Shown here piece by piece: positions 20,630 through 34,100 of a stretch of DNA of 64,000 nucleotides. Positions within the stretch are counted from its first letter, which is position 1, and the number at the start of each line of letters is the position of its first letter. Origin of the DNA: Harmothoe impar. Its lineage: Eukaryota; Annelida; Polychaeta; Phyllodocida; Polynoidae. Where the stretch lies: contig OX381718.1 in NCBI GenBank assembly GCA_947462335.1, positions 43,524,281-43,588,280 on the forward strand. Reading direction: 5' to 3'. The position numbers and the translations under genes were made by a program. The notes beneath the pieces are model-generated. The model was not told the origin of the DNA and searched no databases. It was given only the letters and a program-made list of their open reading frames with translations.

Positions 20630-20985
20630 TTAACTGTGTGCTGTCTCTGCGAGACAGAACCATTCATTCTCCACTCCCTTCCATCACCCCTCCCCCAACG
20701 CCAACACACCCACTAAACCAGTCTGCACCCATTACTGACATGGCTTACTAGCAGGCCCTGGAGAGGGTTGGCTAGGGGCAGGGGGCTCTCCTCCTGGGTG
20801 TGAAGCATTGAGTGGGCCTGAAGGAGGGTGTGTCACCTCCAGTAGGTCTAGGGTGATACAGGCATGGTCGTAACTTCATCTGCAGTTGACTAGTGGTAAC
20901 GTGAGGGCCATCTTCCCTGCGATGTGCAGGTTTAGACATAAGTGATATATGCAGGTCCTGTGCCTATAGATCTCTAGATAGCGGA
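20630..20985 (-). repeat. conserved 0.35-kb block of R, copy in R1
   Basis: The best conserved stretch of the R unit. It contains ACCTCCAGTAGGTCT and GATACAGGCATGGTCGTAAC. Also at 28,445-28,780 (minus), 42,255-42,560 (plus) and 56,540-56,850 (plus). Confidence 0.85.
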
Positions 20986-23440
20986 GACAGGACACCTGAC
21001 ATGGATGAGTTATTATTGTGTAGGTAGGTTCTATGTACTGCTCTGAAGTAAATTATATGTTACTATTATATAGCCTTATTCATCTCCATATAAGAGAAGG
21101 CTCACATTGCTTTAACCTAAATGTGATATCATAATATTGTTATAACTCATCTTAAGAGTGAGATTATTGCTCACATATTTCCCTGCACACATGATTGACT
21201 TTAATCTTAATATTGGAATAGTTTTCTTCCTGCATATACTATTCATTATATCACAGTAATTAAGAGTACTAGTATTTACTCTCAATCTTAAGCTAGGCAT
21301 CTGGATCCTATTTTCGTATTTTGTGCATCTTGTAGGCTTGATACTGTTCAAAGGTTTGTATTTATATATGTAATTAATAATCATTGGTTAATGCTCCAGA
21401 AATGTATTGAATGAAAAGCGCGACTGTTTATGTAGATATTTTTGCTGGTATAAACTTCCACTGATTTGCTAAGAAGTACAATTTCATGCAAATTTATTCA
21501 CCAATTTAAATCTGTGTATTCCGGAAATTTTGCCCTTCAATTCAATATTGTATTTAATATTCACTCTGTATGTAAATCACCAGAATACGTACAGTGCATA
21601 AATATCCATGCTTACAGCAGTTTATATCCCTAGCAGAACAAATTTTCAAACCTGCCACAAAACTAATTGGTTGTTTGTGTCCACTCTCTCCCAATTCAGT
21701 GATCTTTACCTGAATCGCTAGTGGTGACTGCTCCCACTTTTCCATCCCAGCAAACCACCTTGGCACACCTCCCAATAGTAGAAACCTGAAAAGTGTTCCA
21801 GGTCCTGAACCTCTATAAAAGCTTTTAGCTAGGAGGACCTACCATGGATTCCGGAATTGGCTCACTGCCTACAGCTAAGGCATGAGCAGCTCAGAATACT
21901 TCTGTTTAGCCGAGAGAAGGTCCTGAGAAATCCTAAAAGGAACCCCTCTGGATATGACCTGTCATGACCAATTTACTGAGAATAAGACCTATAGATGCCT
22001 GTCAGCTTTAAGCAATTCTGAGCAATTGAAAAAGATTAGGACGCGATTAAAATAGTTTATGTGACATAAGGAGCAGCAGTTTCCTTTGTAGTACAAAGCC
22101 ATTGAACATAATCTCTAAATAATAACGGATCCCAGGCTTGAGAGGCTATTTATGTTAATTACTGATAGATAGTTCATATTTCTAAAGAAATAATCTAAAG
22201 CCCAATACAGGGGTCGATGCATAATACTCTCTTCCATGTACTAACAGAATGATACAAGACAGGTTTGTCAGGCTAATATTTGCTGTGCATCATTCCATTA
22301 AACTACCTTCATCCATCACTGTTCTTCAAATAATTGCTCATGGTATTTAGGTAGTAAAATCTCTAAACTTTATAATTGATTTTCTCCCTTACTTTTTTTT
22401 ATGAGAGGGTATAATCCTTTTAGACAACAAGATTAAATATTTGTGGTGACATTGTATATTTCTCACACAAAACATAATTAGGATTATACATAACCATTAC
22501 TGCGATACCTATTCTCGTGTGCCAGGATCTAACTACGTGCTGGGTATCAACAGAGATTTTATTTTTATCCTACACCACTGTGTTATACCCTGAGCAGCTC
22601 AGGGTCAAATGCATGAGCAGTTTGTGGCGGCTCCTGCCCAGAAATGAGCAGATCCTGAAAGTGGTCAATGATGGAGTAGCTCACTCAGCATGCACAGCAT
22701 GGAGATTGGCCAAGTATTTTCTTTTCACATGTACCAAAGTTGTAATATAGTAATAGGCCCAAATATGAGAAACATGAATAAAATATACATAATCATTTCT
22801 GAGCAATGCTGTGTTTCAGGAAGATAGGTCCGTCCCAAATTAGTTAATTGGCATATTGTATCAGTATGTTTTCATTTTTTCTGATCACCTAATATACTAC
22901 AAAAGAATCTCACTCATACTTACCCTGTTTGAGTCTGATTATGCTACCCTAAAACAACCCCATTTTTTGGTCTGAGTACCTCCTGTGAATGGCCAAGTAG
23001 ACCCCTCCTCATTCTGCATTACATCTATTACAGCCACTGCTTTCTACCTAATGGGGACAGCTGACCCCTTTAATTTTGCATTATTTGTATTGCAGCATTG
23101 GTTGTTTTTGTAAACTGGTGCTGTCCTATAGGAAATCAGTACTGAGAGGTGCATCTTAGTGTGATTGTGTCTGGGTTATATATAGTGTAACAAATGTGTT
23201 TTGTACTAGTTGGTAAGCTTAGAGAACTACATACACACATTCAGATCACAAGCTAGCCCGGTCTTACGTTCTTATGGAAATGTAAAATTTAAAAAAATGT
23301 AATAGAACTACAACTTCCATTAGAAACATTTTGCTCATTTAATGTTATTACTTTCATAGTGGGGATCTCATGGCTGTAAAGATGTTTTTGCTAGAAGAAG
23401 CCAGAGGAGTCCCCATCTCTTGTGAATAGCAGAGAATGTT

Positions 23441-24334
23441 AGGCTAGATAGTCTCAAAATTGCAAGATAGTCTCAAAATACTATGGTTTTGTGACAACCT
23501 TGCAACCCTCAGGCTAGATAGTCTCAAAATTGTGAGATAGTCTCAAAACACACGTCAGGCTAGATAATCTCAAAATTTTGAGAGTACCTTGCAACCCCTC
23601 AGGCTAGATAGTCTCAAAATTGCAAGATAGTCTCAAAATACAATAGTTTTGTTAGTATCTTGCAACCCTCAGGCTAGATAGTCTCAAAATTGAAAGATTG
23701 TCTCAAAATACTATAGTTTTGTTAGTGGCTTTTGATATTATCTCACAATTTTGAGACCACCTAGCCTGTAGGTTGCGAGATGGTAACAAAGCTTTGGTAT
23801 TTTGAAGCTTTTTTATAGTTCTGAGACCATCTAGCCTGATGGTTGCGAGATACTAACAAAACTATAGTATTTTGAGACTATCTAGCCTGAGGGTTGCGAG
23901 ATACTAACAAAACCATTGTATTTTTAGACTATCTAGCCTGAGGGTTGCAAGATAGTCTCAAAATGTTATTATCCTGCAGTTTTGAGACTATCTGTCATGC
24001 TTTTGGGATTATCTCACAATCTTTAGACTATCTAGCCTGAGGGTTGCAAGATACTAACAAAACTATAGGTTTTTGAGACTATCTCACAGTTTTGAGACTA
24101 TCTTGCCTGAGGGCTGCAAGATACTAACAAAACTATAATATTTTGAGACTATCTCGCAATTTTGAGACTATCTAGCCTGACAGTTGCAAGATAGTCTCAA
24201 ATTTTGAGACTATCTTGCAGCCTTTTGAGACTATCTCGCAATTTTGAGACTATCTAGCCTGAGGGTAGCGAGATACTAACACAACTATAGTATTTTGAGA
24301 CTATCTCGCAGTTTTGAGACTATCTAGCCTAACA
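23441..24334. repeat. orientation-switching 70-bp satellite array
   Basis: Built from a 70-bp unit (AGGCTAGATAGTCTCAAAAT ... TTAGTATCTTGCAACCCTC), with 50-bp variants lacking one internal TAGTCTCAAAATTGCGAGA sub-repeat. From 23,441 to about 23,728 the units face one way; from about 23,735 to 24,334 they are reverse-complemented. It sits inside R1 at a point where the plus-orientation R units have only a short unrelated sequence. Confidence 0.9.
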
Positions 24335-26329
24335 GAGAAATCAATAAAAAATTCACATAGCTACTGGAAGAAAAATCTTTATCTAAGTTGCATGACAGAT
24401 AATGGGCATGTGGCCTTGTTGACATTCCCAGGAGGCCACACAGACAAACCCTATTACAAGCCCCTTACAGGTCCCTTCCTACCCACGGGAGGAGGGCCTA
24501 GGTCTCAGGTGCCACCTGCTAAAAGGTAGTTAAACCCTTTCTGCACCAGGAATCTGCTCAATTTACTCAACATGCACTGGGTGCAAATGGGCTCAGAGAG
24601 AAGGTCTGGATTAGGGAATGTATGAGTATGACATGGTTTGTGTGAATGAGATATACTAGTTTATCATTTTGAAATGAGCTTATTCCTTTAAGATCCAAAG
24701 GTGGTTCTTATCAATATTGTGTGGTTACACAGTGACTCTTGCCCTAATTAATTGTGCTCCTCGTTTAATTATATTGTCCATGGATGTGTGCCATATCTAT
24801 AGTTCTTATGGTGTGTACAGCTGACAGATAAGCTAAGGTTTCAGTGCAGTGCCCTGGTTAGTACCGCTTTGGTGGCTGGGGATTTGGAGTCACAAACAGG
24901 TTTTAATCCCTCTAGAGGGTTATACAGATTCCCGTCTGCTTTTAGATGGTATGCTAAGCTAGACAAAGTAGGAAAATGTGTTTTTAGAAGAAACTCTGGT
25001 TTTATGAATATAAGTTAAAGATGGTATGGAATACATAATGAGATGTGGTTGGAACAAAAATGATTAGAGTCAATAATTATATTCGGAAAGCTTTCCCATA
25101 AGTTAGAAAAAGAAGTACGTCTTAAAATAGTTGCAGACAGCTACATTTAACTAAATACCTTCTCCTGAGTGATACCTAATAAATTATCACGGTAACTAAT
25201 AATGTGGCAATCAATTCTAATACGTGGGCTCTGTGCAAAGTGATGCAACCCCTGTTAATCTTTGCACCTGTTACCATAGACAGCCATACTCCACACATGG
25301 CCGTACAAGATTGCATGCTTTGCATTAATACTGCTGTGACATGCTGATATCATAACTGTGTAGGGTAAATTCACCACTTTCGGATGCTCGTTGGCAGTGG
25401 CAATGTGACTAATTTTCTCTGAGCTACAGTTATGTTAATATCTCACTTAGAGCTATCACTAGACTACCTATGGAGAGGGTAGCATTGGGTCATCATGGCC
25501 AACAGCCAAATTTTTTGCATCATATGTACATTAGAATGAGCCATTTGTAACCAAAGTTAGGGAATTTTAAGTCCCAATTTCACCTGAAGTCGGACACTTT
25601 GGGTTTCTATTATTTTCTTTGAGTAATAGTGAATGGTCTGTGTTACTAGTATAGCAGACACACTTTTATTCATCAAGCCTTTATGTAATATCAAAGATAT
25701 TTAACACATTCACCTTTGGAATATGTTTTTAGTACTGTTGAACATACCAAATGTGGAAATTCTTAAGTTACTTCTCCTATTCTGATATAAATTGGTATTA
25801 ATCAGCCAATTTAATCTGAGAATATATTTTGAGTGACATAAATTTGATAATATGTACTGGGATACCAATAGTTTTGCACCTTCTGTATTTTAGAAGAAAA
25901 GGAAAACACAAGGTACAGTTGTGTCTAGCTCAGGGTCTAATTATAACATATTATTTGAAGGTCTCTAAATATGTTTCTGTTATTATGGACATCAGAATAC
26001 ATGTAACTTTATGTCCAGCTCATTATATTGCTTATGTGTAGACTAGACAGCCATATTTAGTGTGACAACACTCCTGTCCGACTTAAGGTACCATGAAACT
26101 TTCCAATTCAGACATTAGCTCCTCACCCCAAAACAGGTCCACTTGAGAATCTGATTACACACAGATAGGATTCGTTTAAAGACATGCCATTTCCTTTGTT
26201 GGTAAGAAAAACACCTGCATTTTATTGTGATGCCTCTACAAAGGTCAAATAATTTAGGATAAATTATGCTTTTTAATGCTAAAGTTGTCCGACATGAGGT
26301 GTGTGTCCGTCTTTGGGTGAATCTACCCT

Positions 26330-26935
26330 ACAGGCAAGGGAAAAGGGTAGTCCAAGGAAAAAGCCAACTTTGAAATTGATGTCATCAGCTTTCCAGTGAT
26401 ATATTACACTGGAAGATATTATTTCTAGTTTTTGAGAAAATGGCTTCATGAATATGTGTGGGCATCACCCTCTCCAAAATCCCAATAAGCTCTATGTCTC
26501 ATATTTTCCAAGATATCCCTATTTAATTAGCATTATCTATGATAATTAGAAATTTATGATACATTTTCATTCTTTAAGTCATAAAATTCGATCTAGGAAT
26601 GGTAATTTTATTTAGTTTTGACCATCACAATCCTCAGAAATCATTCTATCAATTCATGTCTTAATTTCCTCTATTTGGAATAAAAATCATGTTTCCATGG
26701 CAACACATATCAACAAGCACACCTATTTAGGCTTAAAACGTTCCTTTTACCTTCCAAATATAGAAGCTTTTTACCAAAAATAGAATGTTTTATGTAATCC
26801 TATTGAATTCTCCAGAAGAAAATACCCAAGAGCTATTTTTAGCCTAATTCTTTCATTTTAGGCCATAGTGGCGCCCCCTGGTGGCTAAAATCTGAACTAA
26901 TCCCGCGGGGACTATCCTTTCTGCTTGGCTGCTCA
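26330..26935 (-). mobile_element. diverged inverted copy of the 27.5-kb MITE
   Basis: Aligns in reverse to 27,495-28,121: GTTTCCATGGCAAC (26,691), ACGTTCCTTTTACCTTCC and GGCGCCCCCTGGTGGC appear in the opposite order and strand. The ends are degraded. Confidence 0.65.
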
Positions 26936-27494
26936 CAGTTACTTATCTACTACCACTGCCAAGTAATCACAGAACCACAGTAGGGTATGTGAGAGACAGA
27001 TAGCCTGTCAGACTGCCTAGAATGAAGCCTAGTGAGGCCTTTGTATCGAACACCAAGAGGCCTAGAAAGCTCTGATCTGAGCCAATGCTGATGTTCCTGG
27101 TGGTGACAGAATGACAACTCAAACTACCCTGAACCCTGTGATCAGCAGTAGGAGTTTGGCCGGGGCTGGTAGCAGTGATAAACACACACTGGTCAATAGA
27201 GACACCACAAAGGGCCCAAGGGGGTCAGAGACAGAATCAGCCACCATGTGATAGGCACTGTATTGGTCAGCTGGCCAAAGGGAGAAAATTTAGAGAAATT
27301 GGGTTGGGTCTCCCGATGAGTCAAAGGTCATCTCCCTGCAGGCTAGTTGCCCCAACCCATGTTCTGGTCTGATTAGGATGTATTGGGTACTGGGGCTGGT
27401 CCAGAAACACATGGTACACTTCTACAAGTAAATGTAGCTGGGCAGTAAAATCTAGTGTAGTTTTACAGTATATACTACAATATTAGTGTATATA

Positions 27495-28121
27495 TGTGGC
27501 CAGGTGAGGGAAAACGTGCCTCCAGGGGGGATTTTTAGTACTGGTTTTGGCCACCAGGGGGCAGTATATGGATAAATCACTGAAAAATATACTAAAAAAT
27601 GCTTGAGACCAATTTTTCATGGGGAATCCAGTGATATGCTTAGAATTATTCCATCTTCACTGAAAACGTTCCATTTTTGGAATGTAAAAGGAACATTTGT
27701 TGCCATGGAAACATGGAAAATTGGCATATATGCTTATTTCTGGTTGCCATGGAAACACTCCATCATTTCAAATGGGATTTTTTTGCCACAAATGTTTTTG
27801 AAAATTTCACAAGGAACTCAAAATCGAAAACAGACCTCAGAAATTCCCTCTAGAACCAATTTTATGATAAAATCATCAGATGTCTTCGGTTATTTTTCAA
27901 CAAAACTGTATTTTTTACATTATTAGTATTTATAAAAGGATATAGTGGATTTAGAGCTTATTTACCATTTTCAGTTCTACACACCTACCCCGGTTTGACA
28001 AGCAGTTACAGCAAAACTACTTGGGATATTTTAGCTCAAGATATCTCATCTTAAAGCCTGTAACATAAACTTTGAAAAGCCATTTCCCCCCTGGAGGCAC
28101 GTTTTCCCTCACCTGGCCACA
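27495..28121. mobile_element. TA-flanked MITE with about 40-bp inverted ends
   Basis: The left end begins TGTGGCCAGGTGAGGGAAAA and continues to about 27,531; the right end (from about 28,086) is its inverse almost without change. TA lies outside each end (27,493-27,494 and 28,122-28,123). Non-coding. The interior carries CCACCAGGGGGCAG at 27,551 and two GTTGCCATGGAAAC motifs at 27,699 and 27,743. Confidence 0.85.
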
Positions 28122-28439
28122 TATGAGCAGAAGAATAATACAATTTTTTACAATATAAAAGGTCATATTTTTTATTTCAATATTTACAGTGTATTTAACA
28201 AACCTATCAGTCAACAGTTGCCAGCTTCAGTCAGCCTTGGTAACCATAGGTTGCTATGGAGTGTCGTCGGTCGGTATTAGGTGCCATCATGTGCCATTTG
28301 TTTTTAGTTAGTCCTGCATTGTACAACCCACTGTGGATATTTTTCTCTCTCGTCAAAGCTGATCATTCCCTTGAAGGAATCATTGTTCAAAATGCACTCC
28401 ATCGTTTTCAGAATGGTAGGAAGAGCCTGCTTCAGATGT

Positions 28440-30350
28440 AACCAGGGATTCAGAGAGTGACTCTCAGACAAAACCATTGATTTTCCTCTCCCTTCCATTA
28501 CCCTTACCCAACACCTGCATACTCACTAAACCAGTCTGCGCCCATTACTGACACGGCTTACAAGGAGGCCCTGGAGACGGCTGACTGGGGGCAGCAAGCT
28601 CTCGTCCTGGGTGTGAAGCATGGAGTGGGCCTGGAGGAGGGTGTGTCACCTCCAGTAGGTCTGGGGTGATACAGGCATGGTCGTAACTTCATCTGCAGTT
28701 GACTAGTGGTAACGTGAGGGCCATCTTACCTGGCATGTGAAGGCTTAGACATAAGATATATATGCAGGTCCTGAATGTAGCTTGAAAGAGTGTTATGTGG
28801 ACATGGCGTATGGATTATATGCAGTGCCTTTAAGTAAACTCCCTTCTGTGACTCTATAATAAGAGAAGATTCCAGGCTCACATTCCTTTAGGATAAATCT
28901 GATATATAACATATAACTCAACTTAAGATTTAGGTACATCTTATCGATCACACAATGCGGAAACCTTTGTCATTAGTCCATGTACAAAATGAGATTGACA
29001 TCAAACCTGCTCCAAATGTCAATTTGAATACTCCATTTTTCTTTAAGGTTATTGGTGTGTGGTTTCTTCTCCCATTAATTCATTTTTCTTGTATTTTACA
29101 GATTACTGAACTTGTTTTACCAACAGCCTTATTGACTTTATCATCCATGCACACACTTGTGTGGCATGTTAATGGTCCCCATGGTGCATAGAGCTGATGG
29201 ATAAGTGGACAGTTTTAGCATAGTGCTCTGTAGTGGTTAGGATAGCAGTGATGTCTGGGGATTTGTAGTCACAGGCAATCTTTAGGCCCTGAGAGGGTCA
29301 TCCAGATTGCCATCTGCTTTAACATGACAGGCTGAGCCAAAAAGAATGTTTTGTTTTTGAAAGTTTTATCAATATACATTGGCGGAGAGTATGTTTGAAA
29401 ATTGATGTATTGCATTATTAAAGGTTTGATGGTCAGTGAATAGGGATAGAATTAGGGGCAATCAATCAAGAGGCCTTGCCCGGGCTTTGTGAAAAATATA
29501 ATATTATAGTTCCAAGATTGTATATTCCTCCCAGCAGTCCATGAGGACCCCTTTCAATTAAACAGTGTAACCATATGGAAGCTATTGCCAAAGCTAGTGA
29601 GAAATTGGCGTAAAGATACTCCTGAAGGCTGTCCATGTAGTGCTGCTATTCCAAAACTATTTTGCATAGTAGTCAATATTGTATCCCTATAATTATATAG
29701 ATCTACAACTGTTGTCATTATTCAGTGTGAGAGGCCATAATATGAAAGGCAATATATATTTTGGATATACAAAAAGTCTCTGTATCATTCCATAAAGCTA
29801 CTCTATCCCTTACGTGCTTATACTCCACAGAATGACCATTCACTCTTGCCTGCTTCATATTGAGACCACTGTGACTTGCTGATTGTGATAACATATCTCT
29901 GCCTGCTCCAGCCAGTAATCACACATCCACAGCAGGCTGTGTGAGGTACAGATAGCCTGTCAGGCCACCTAGAATGGAGCCTAGTAAGGCCTGTGTATTG
30001 AACACCCAGAGGCCAAACCCACTCTGACCTAAATAGATGGTGCTGCCTCTGGTGGTGACAGAACAACAACTCAAACTACCCCAGACCCTGTGATCAGCAG
30101 TAGGGGTTCGGCCGGGGCTGATAGAAGTGATTGACACAGCCTGGCTAGTACAGCACCAACCGAGGGCCCAGGCATATGATCAGCTATCCGGGTATGGCTA
30201 TACATTTGGGTAGCAGTGATGGACACACAACGGTCACTAGGGATCAAATGTTAGGCAGAGGATGGTTACAGCCACAACCATCCACTGTATGATAGCCACT
30301 GTGGTGATCAGCTGGTCAAAGGGTATATGTCGAGTGATACGCCCGATGGG
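28440..30350 (-). repeat. R2: internally deleted R unit, minus orientation
   Basis: Carries the conserved 0.35-kb block (28,445-28,780), a piece matching R1 (28,830-28,940), a piece that is the reverse complement of 38,200-38,560 (28,960-29,290), and the GGAGCCTAGTAAGGCC landmark (about 29,970). The middle landmarks of R are missing. Non-coding. Confidence 0.7.
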
Positions 30351-31110
30351 AGGGTATGTCATTAGGTACTCTAGGTTTCAAAGGTCTGACCCACGGTTCG
30401 GTCTGATTGTGATTGGGTGGAGGGGGGTTAGGGTGTGATATCAGCACTATCTCATTTGAAGTTGAACTATGCTGGGCCGGTCTGTGAAGACAGGGCGAGA
30501 AGTACATGTTAGGGCTACCCTTGATTGAGTTGAAGGCTTTTCCTTACATGTTGTATGATAGATGTAAGATGGGGCGTACTGGGGTACAAATGCTACCTTA
30601 TGCGACGACACTCTGAAAGACTCCTCTTTCTGTTTCCAACTTTATCCTGCACAAACAAGATCCAAAGCCTTAGAGTAGACCCATTTTCATTAGTCAGAGG
30701 TGGAACCTAGCTCCTGATTGGCTGGAGCGTTGGCACCTGCTGGTCACCTACCTGATAAGACCAGTGGGGTAGTCAGTATGATAATTGTATGATAGAGGCG
30801 CGCTTCAACATTGTTATATTTGTGATGTTGAATGTTTATGTCTCTGTATTTGATGGTTGTGAAGAGACAGAGGCATTTTATACAGCCTGAATTATTTTGG
30901 GCTTTTCGCGTATGTTGTTGCGAGCAATATAGAGACATCTGCAGAATCATGGCAGTAAAATAAATAGGCCTACATGGATCAGGAATTCGATTGAGGGTAT
31001 TGAGAAATCACTAGTTGCTGCACACTAATGGCAAACAATGCCTTCTTTAATATAACGTTTTTCTGGACCCACCCACACACCCGTAGTACAGCCGCCCAGT
31101 CCTGATAACA
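30350..31110. other. gene-less spacer between R2 and R3
   Basis: Repeated at about 46,860-47,640 as part of the tandem duplication. No gene recognised. Confidence 0.5.
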
Positions 31111-34100
31111 CACCCTTATGCCTTCCATCTTAATCAGACCAGAACATGGGTTCAGGCTAGTTGCCACCAGGGGGACCTATGCTTCATGGAGGACCGACCG
31201 ACCCAACCCCAAACCTGTTCCTCACAATGCTCTTTGACCAATACAGCGCCAATTTCATGGCGGCTGGTTTTGCCTCTGAACCCCCACCCCCCACCCCTTG
31301 GTAAGTGCTGTACTGGCCAATGTGTCTCTATCACTGCTACCCTCCTGGCCAAACGCAGATTGCTGATCACAGGGTTCAGGGTAGTTTGAGTTGTCGTTCT
31401 GTCACCACCAGGGATATCAGCATTGAATCAGGTCAGAGCGGTCTAGGCCTCTGGGTGTTCAATACAAAGGCCTTACTAGGCTTCATTCTAGGCAGTCTGA
31501 TGGGCTATCTGTCGCTCACATACCCTACTGTGGTTCTGTGATTAGTTGACAGTGGTAGAAGATAAGTATTAATATTAACAAGTCACATCAGTCTTAATGC
31601 AAAGCATGCAGTGTTGTCATTTGTTGAGTGTGACTGCCTATGGGTAATATCAATGATGATTCTAGTATTTGTACTTGTACTGAATAATATTCAGGAGAAA
31701 AGATTCTCAATTAAGTGTAGCTATATGCAACTATTTTTATGACCTCATTTTTTTTTAATGTAAGGCAAAACTTTCCAAAATATGTGACACGATCTGCAAA
31801 AATTGCCCTTATTGGAGGGTGTACTAAGGTCCCTTTTTGCAGTACATTTCACATATAATGCCTCTAATTACTTCTGTATTATCAAAATCTCATAAAGTAT
31901 TAATAACCATCTTGAACTTCTAGACATAAAACCAGGCTCTCCTCTAAAGAGATATTTTTCTACTTTTTCTTGTTGAACATGTTATGTAAAAGTGGATGGC
32001 AACCAGGGTGATCCCCTGGAGGGAATAAAACCCGACAAATCCCCAGTCACCAAAGCTGTACTAGCCATTACAGTGCACTCCACTAAAACTGTCTGCTTAT
32101 CTATCAGCTGTACATACCATGGGGACTATTAACATGGCACACACGGGTCCATGGACAATAACGTTAAAAAAGGAACATAAATGATAATGTGTGCCGACCA
32201 AGAGTATATAGATACACAGCATTGAGTAGTACATGTAATTGACATTTATAGCAGGATTGATAACCACAAAATGTTGATAAGAACCAATTGTCCATCTTAA
32301 AGGAATAAGCTCATTCTGAATTAGTATACTAGTATGAAACTCATTCACACAAGCAATGTCATACTTATACAATCCTAATCCAGCCCTTTGCTCTAAGGAT
32401 ATCTAGCAGTACACTATGCCCAGTGCATGTTGAGTAAATTGAGCAGATTCCTGGTGCAGAAAGGGTTTAACTACCTTTTAGAAGCTGGCACCTGAGACCT
32501 AGACCCTCCCCCCGTGGGTGGGAAGGGACCTGTAAGGGGCTTGTAATAGGGTTTGTCTGTGCAGCCTCCTGGGAATGTCAACAAGGCCACTCGCCCATTA
32601 TCTGGCATGCAACTTAGACAAAGGCTCTTCTTTTCTTGTAGCTTTGGGAATTTTCAATTGATTTTTCTGGTTTGTTGTTTGTCAAGGTTGGAGGGCCTAG
32701 TAGTTTGTCTTCTAAGCATATAAAGCTTCCGATGCAATTCCTAGTTCTATGGCACACAATCTCTACTCTTTACACATTGTATAAAATTTCATATTTTATT
32801 TCACTTATTTTTACCTTGAGGATATACATAACTTTTTGGATTGTATTTGTGTGCGCCATAGTACTTAAATTGCCATTAAGCAGAGTCAGAAATGCAGTAA
32901 CCTTGTACTGCCAATAGGATGTGGGGCTGTCCTTTTGAAGGTCTACCCCACTACCTTCTTTTACCATTTTCAGAAGGACTATTTTTATGATATTTCCATG
33001 AAAATAAATATCAAAACATCACATTTAGTTTGCATGTGTACTTCTAACTAGATGGTACGAAACATTTGTTACACCCTATACAAAGCCCAGACACAATCAC
33101 ACTAAAAGGTCCCTGTCTTACTGATTTCCCATGGGAGAGCATCACCTCATGAAAGCCAACAGTGCCACAATAAGAATAATACAGAATTAAAGGGGTCAGC
33201 TGCCCCCATTAGGCAGAAAGCAGTGGCTGTGATAGAAGTAATGCAGAATTTAGAGGGGGGCTACTCTGCCATTCACTAGGGGCACTCAGGCCAAGAAAGG
33301 CAACCAGTTTAGATATTAAAACAGGAGAAATATGAGTGATGCTCTTTTGCATTATCATGGAACTTCAATGTAGAAATGCAAAAGATGTGCATAAAAGGTG
33401 CCGATCATGTGGAAATATCATGATTTATTATTATTATTTTCAGAGTGGTCAGCCTGTTTTCTTGAGAATGGTTGAAATGTATTGTTTTGCAAAATATTCT
33501 CTTCTGTTTAGTCATGCTATATTATTCCTGGTGGCTATGTTTGAGCTTCTTACTATATTACAACATTGGTACATATGGAAATCAAAATTCCTTGGCCTAA
33601 CCCCGAGATGTGCAAGCTGAGTGAGCTACTCCATCATTGACTACTTCACGTCTCGAGCTGCTCCTTTCTGAGCAGCACCTGCTACGAGCTGCTCATGCAT
33701 GTGACCCTGAGCTGCTCATGGTATCACACGGTGGTGTGGGATGAATGTATAAACTTTGTTGATAACCGGTACATAGTGAGATCCTGATCCAACTTAATAC
33801 AGTATGCTAGAAACTTACTCTTGGCAGGTACTGCCACAATATAATCAGTTTTGCAGTTAGTTACGATTACGTTTAATTCTGATTATATTTGGTGCGAGTC
33901 TAAATGTCAGCCTTAACTTTTTTTTTGTTCTTTTAAGATTATACCCTATCATTATAATGATGAGGGATTTAACTATGTAAACTTTATACCATGTGTAATT
34001 GTTGAAAAAATGGTGATTATGGATGAAGGTTTATTAATTTTGTTGTGCAGCATGAATTTGCCTGACAAAGACTTAAGTTGTCTTGAATCATACTATAGGT

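Larger units (their letters stand above)
19140..27400 (-). repeat. R1: R unit in minus orientation, with insertions
   Basis: Landmarks run in reverse order relative to the plus copies: AGGCTAGTTGCC region (27.3 kb), the ACTAGGCTTCATTC block (27.0 kb), the block with PLTGPF-coding potential (24.4-24.6 kb), the ACACAATCACACT and GGGGTCAGCTG blocks (23.0-23.2 kb), GAGCAGCTC motifs (22.6 kb), GGAGGTGTGCCAAGGTGG (21.75 kb), the conserved 0.35-kb block (20.6-21.0 kb) and AATGAGCGTTTCCTC (19.65 kb). No coding region. Interrupted by the satellite at 23.4 kb and a MITE at 26.3 kb. Boundaries are approximate. Confidence 0.75.

Noticed and set aside
23441..24334. Regularly spaced repeats resembling a CRISPR array
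   Set aside because: The units are contiguous tandem repeats without unique spacers, they change strand midway, and the context is eukaryotic.
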